This document shows positions 6,024 to 6,824 of a DNA stretch of 6,824 nucleotides, piece after piece. A program made the position numbers and the translations under genes. Origin of the DNA: an uncultured Bacteroidales bacterium (GTDB lineage: Bacteria > Bacteroidota > Bacteroidia > Bacteroidales > Paludibacteraceae); NCBI GenBank assembly GCA_946405045.1, contig CAMJFV010000097.1:1-6824 (forward strand), in the 5' to 3' direction. Every line of letters starts with the position of its first letter. Position 1 is the first letter of the stretch. The notes below the pieces were generated by a model, which saw only the letters and a program-made list of their open reading frames with translations, searched no databases and was not told the origin of the DNA.

Positions 6024-6490
6024 CAGAAGAAGAAAGACAAGCCATCGTAAGTTACAGATTGGAGAAAGCTGAAAACGCATTAAAACAGGTGGAAGCAAAT
6101 ATTGCCAATGAATTTTGGGATTTGATTGCTAACAGGCTATACTATGCTGCATATTATGCAGTTACTGCCTTGTTAATCAGTGAAAACCACGAAACACATA
6201 CTCACAATGGCGTGATAACAATGTTTGGACTTCATTTTGTAAAGACCGGAAAATTCACAAAAGAAGATCCTATCAATGGTCAAAATGCGTTAAATAATGG
6301 TTTATTAACAAAATTAAATGACCAAGTATCAACAATAATCAAAGAAGGTCCAGAAAAGTACGAAGAAAAAAAAGATCCTGGAGACTCTTTGTATCGCCGG
6401 GATAGAGCAGAGCGTAGGACGCTTCCGCGTCGCCCTTCACTTCCAGGTCCAGCATCTGCCGCACATGCGCATCCAGGTCATCGCTGCTGA
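6017..6490 (+). CDS. HEPN-domain protein, 3' part replaced by foreign sequence
   Basis: The first 83 residues or so are a HEPN domain of the small, MNT-associated type, which acts as an RNase toxin or as an MNT partner. The helix pattern is clear: RLEKAENALKQVEAN (14-28), then ANRLYYAAYYAVTALL (38-53), then HTHNGVITMFGLHFV (60-74). HEPN RNases carry R-x4-6-H; here Arg40 is followed seven residues later by Tyr47 where His is expected. From about 6266 the frame runs on but the family's conserved last helix (RLF-x-LRQ-x-GDYDD type) is missing. What follows is an AT-rich segment that looks coding but unrelated, and after 6378 a GC-rich, Pro/Arg-rich tail that is antisense to a lipoprotein gene. 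The stop at 6490 is therefore not native. Real HEPN sequence is supported only for 6017-6269. The gene overlaps the MNT gene by 7 bases. Confidence 0.8.
   Translation: MLTEEERQAIVSYRLEKAENALKQVEANIANEFWDLIANRLYYAAYYAVTALLISENHETHTHNGVITMFGLHFVKTGKFTKEDPINGQNALNNGLLTKLNDQVSTIIKEGPEKYEEKKDPGDSLYRRDRAERRTLPRRPSLPGPASAAHAHPGHRC
6266..6377. other. AT-rich segment bounded by GATC on both sides; probable chimeric join
   Basis: The segment begins with GATC at 6266-6269, where the HEPN homology stops, and ends with GATC at 6374-6377, where GC-rich sequence begins. Of the 60 bases 6301-6360 only 15 are G or C, against 22 of 60 in 6121-6180 and 43 of 60 in 6481-6540. On the + strand it is open in the HEPN frame and uses TTA for every leucine, as expected of a coding piece from a very AT-rich genome. 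The other two + frames contain stops. Its function and source are not recognisable. Confidence 0.55.
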
Positions 6491-6572
6491 TGGCCGCACA
6501 GCCGGTGAGCGGCAGAGCGAGCAGCAGCACCGCTGCCAGGCAAAACAGAACTTTTCGATTTATCGATTTCAT
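6339..6572 (-). CDS. N-terminal fragment of a small lipoprotein, truncated by the join
   Basis: The start is ATG at 6572, supported by AAGGAG (6580-6585) seven bases upstream. This is the strongest ribosome site in the window and unlike those of the Bacteroidota part. Residues 1-24 are a signal peptide with a basic N-terminus, a Leu/Ala core and a lipobox LTGC, so Cys25 is the predicted lipid-anchored residue of the mature protein. About 40 residues of mature sequence follow (AAISSDDLDAH, then an acidic helix, then SYALLYPGD). Native sequence ends at about 6378, after 65 codons; the reading to the TGA at 6339 runs into unrelated AT-rich DNA. I do not recognise the family. It lies downstream of the ferredoxin and its terminator on the same strand, so it probably has its own promoter in 6586-6641, though none is clear. 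The base composition suggests a Clostridia-like source. Confidence 0.65.
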   Translation of the reverse strand: MKSINRKVLFCLAAVLLLALPLTGCAAISSDDLDAHVRQMLDLEVKGDAEASYALLYPGDTKSLQDLFFLRTFLDLL

Positions 6573-6641
6573 ACGTTGTCTCCTTATTGTTGATCTCTCA
6601 GAAAAAGAAGAAACCAAGGCTTGTTTCCAATCGCGGGCAAT

Positions 6642-6669
6642 AAAAAAGGGACGATCTCTCGTCCCTTTT
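6642..6669 (-). terminator. Rho-independent terminator of the ferredoxin gene
   Basis: GGGACGA (6648-6654) pairs with 6659-6665 around a TCTC loop, and A/T pairs (6644-6647 with 6666-6669) extend it to 11 bp. On the minus strand a run of six T and then ATT follows. It lies 12 bases beyond the ferredoxin stop codon. Confidence 0.85.
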
Positions 6670-6681
6670 CGTGTCTCAGGA

Positions 6682-6824
6682 TTACTCCTGAACGATCGCC
6701 TCGGCGGGGCACTGGGCAGCGCAGGCGCCGCACTCCAGGCACTTGCTGGCGTCGATCTCGTAGTGCAGATCGCCCATGTCGATCGCTTCTGCAGGACACT
6801 GTGCTGCGCAGGAACCGCAGGACA
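6682..6824 (-). CDS. 2[4Fe-4S] bacterial (clostridial-type) ferredoxin, 5' end outside the window
   Basis: This is the last 46 residues of a small low-potential electron carrier, ending at TAA 6682-6684. The frame shows two ferredoxin cluster motifs: SCGSCAAQCPAEAI at the visible start and KCLECGACAAQCPAEAI near the end. The second motif has all four cysteines (CxxCxxCxxxCP). The first shows three, and its initial cysteine must lie just beyond the window edge. The split codon at the edge ends in TG, fitting a hydrophobic residue between that cysteine and the Ser. Family members are about 55 residues, so roughly ten are missing. It would bind two [4Fe-4S] clusters in the cytoplasm and serve redox partners typical of anaerobic fermenters. 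The region is rich in G and C and differs sharply from the rest of the window. It is followed by a strong terminator. Confidence 0.93.
   Translation of the reverse strand, partial: SCGSCAAQCPAEAIDMGDLHYEIDASKCLECGACAAQCPAEAIVQE

Noticed and set aside
6584..6799. Minus-strand open frame overlapping the ferredoxin
   Set aside because: It is a shifted frame of the ferredoxin gene; the frame with two cysteine cluster motifs and a proper stop at 6682 is the real one.

Overview
Most of this window (about 1-6265) is AT-rich DNA typical of Bacteroidales (phylum Bacteroidota). The signs are a DUF4595-like lipoprotein tail, a short-form CstA, a single-domain ManC-type guanylyltransferase, promoter motifs matching the Bacteroidota -7 consensus TAnnTTTG, and weak or absent Shine-Dalgarno sites. 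The end of the window is different. From about 6378 to 6824 the DNA is GC-rich (43 of 60 bases in 6481-6540 are G or C) and carries a strong AAGGAG ribosome site and a clostridial-type 2[4Fe-4S] ferredoxin. A very AT-rich stretch of about 100 bases (15 of 60 are G or C in 6301-6360) lies between the two. Both edges of that stretch coincide with GATC tetranucleotides, so the right end looks like a chimeric join of two or three source DNAs rather than one natural chromosome.

Layout: 1-431 holds the 3' end of a secreted protein on the + strand. 432-943 is a gene-free stretch with a MITE-like or dispersed-repeat pair of imperfect 16-bp inverted repeats and several small hairpins. Next come four minus-strand genes. 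htrA (4409-5587) has its own promoter. A BI-1 family membrane protein (3529-4260) and manC (2437-3522) form a tight operon with a 6-bp gap. An intrinsic terminator follows manC, and then comes cstA (944-2380), closed by its own terminator at 890-919. Divergent from htrA, on the + strand, are a minimal nucleotidyltransferase gene (5706-6023) and a HEPN-domain gene (from 6017) that overlap by 7 bases. They form a classic MNT/HEPN toxin-antitoxin-type pair. The HEPN gene is cut at about 6266, before the conserved C-terminal helix, so its apparent C-terminus to 6490 is not native.

Roles: htrA (periplasmic lipid-anchored protease), the BI-1 protein and cstA (peptide or pyruvate uptake in starvation) suggest envelope and stress housekeeping, and manC supplies GDP-mannose for surface glycans. 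No gene is recognisably part of a new multi-gene system. The points most worth a second look are the GATC-delimited chimera, the HEPN protein with tyrosine in place of the expected motif histidine, and the inverted-repeat element at 546-788.
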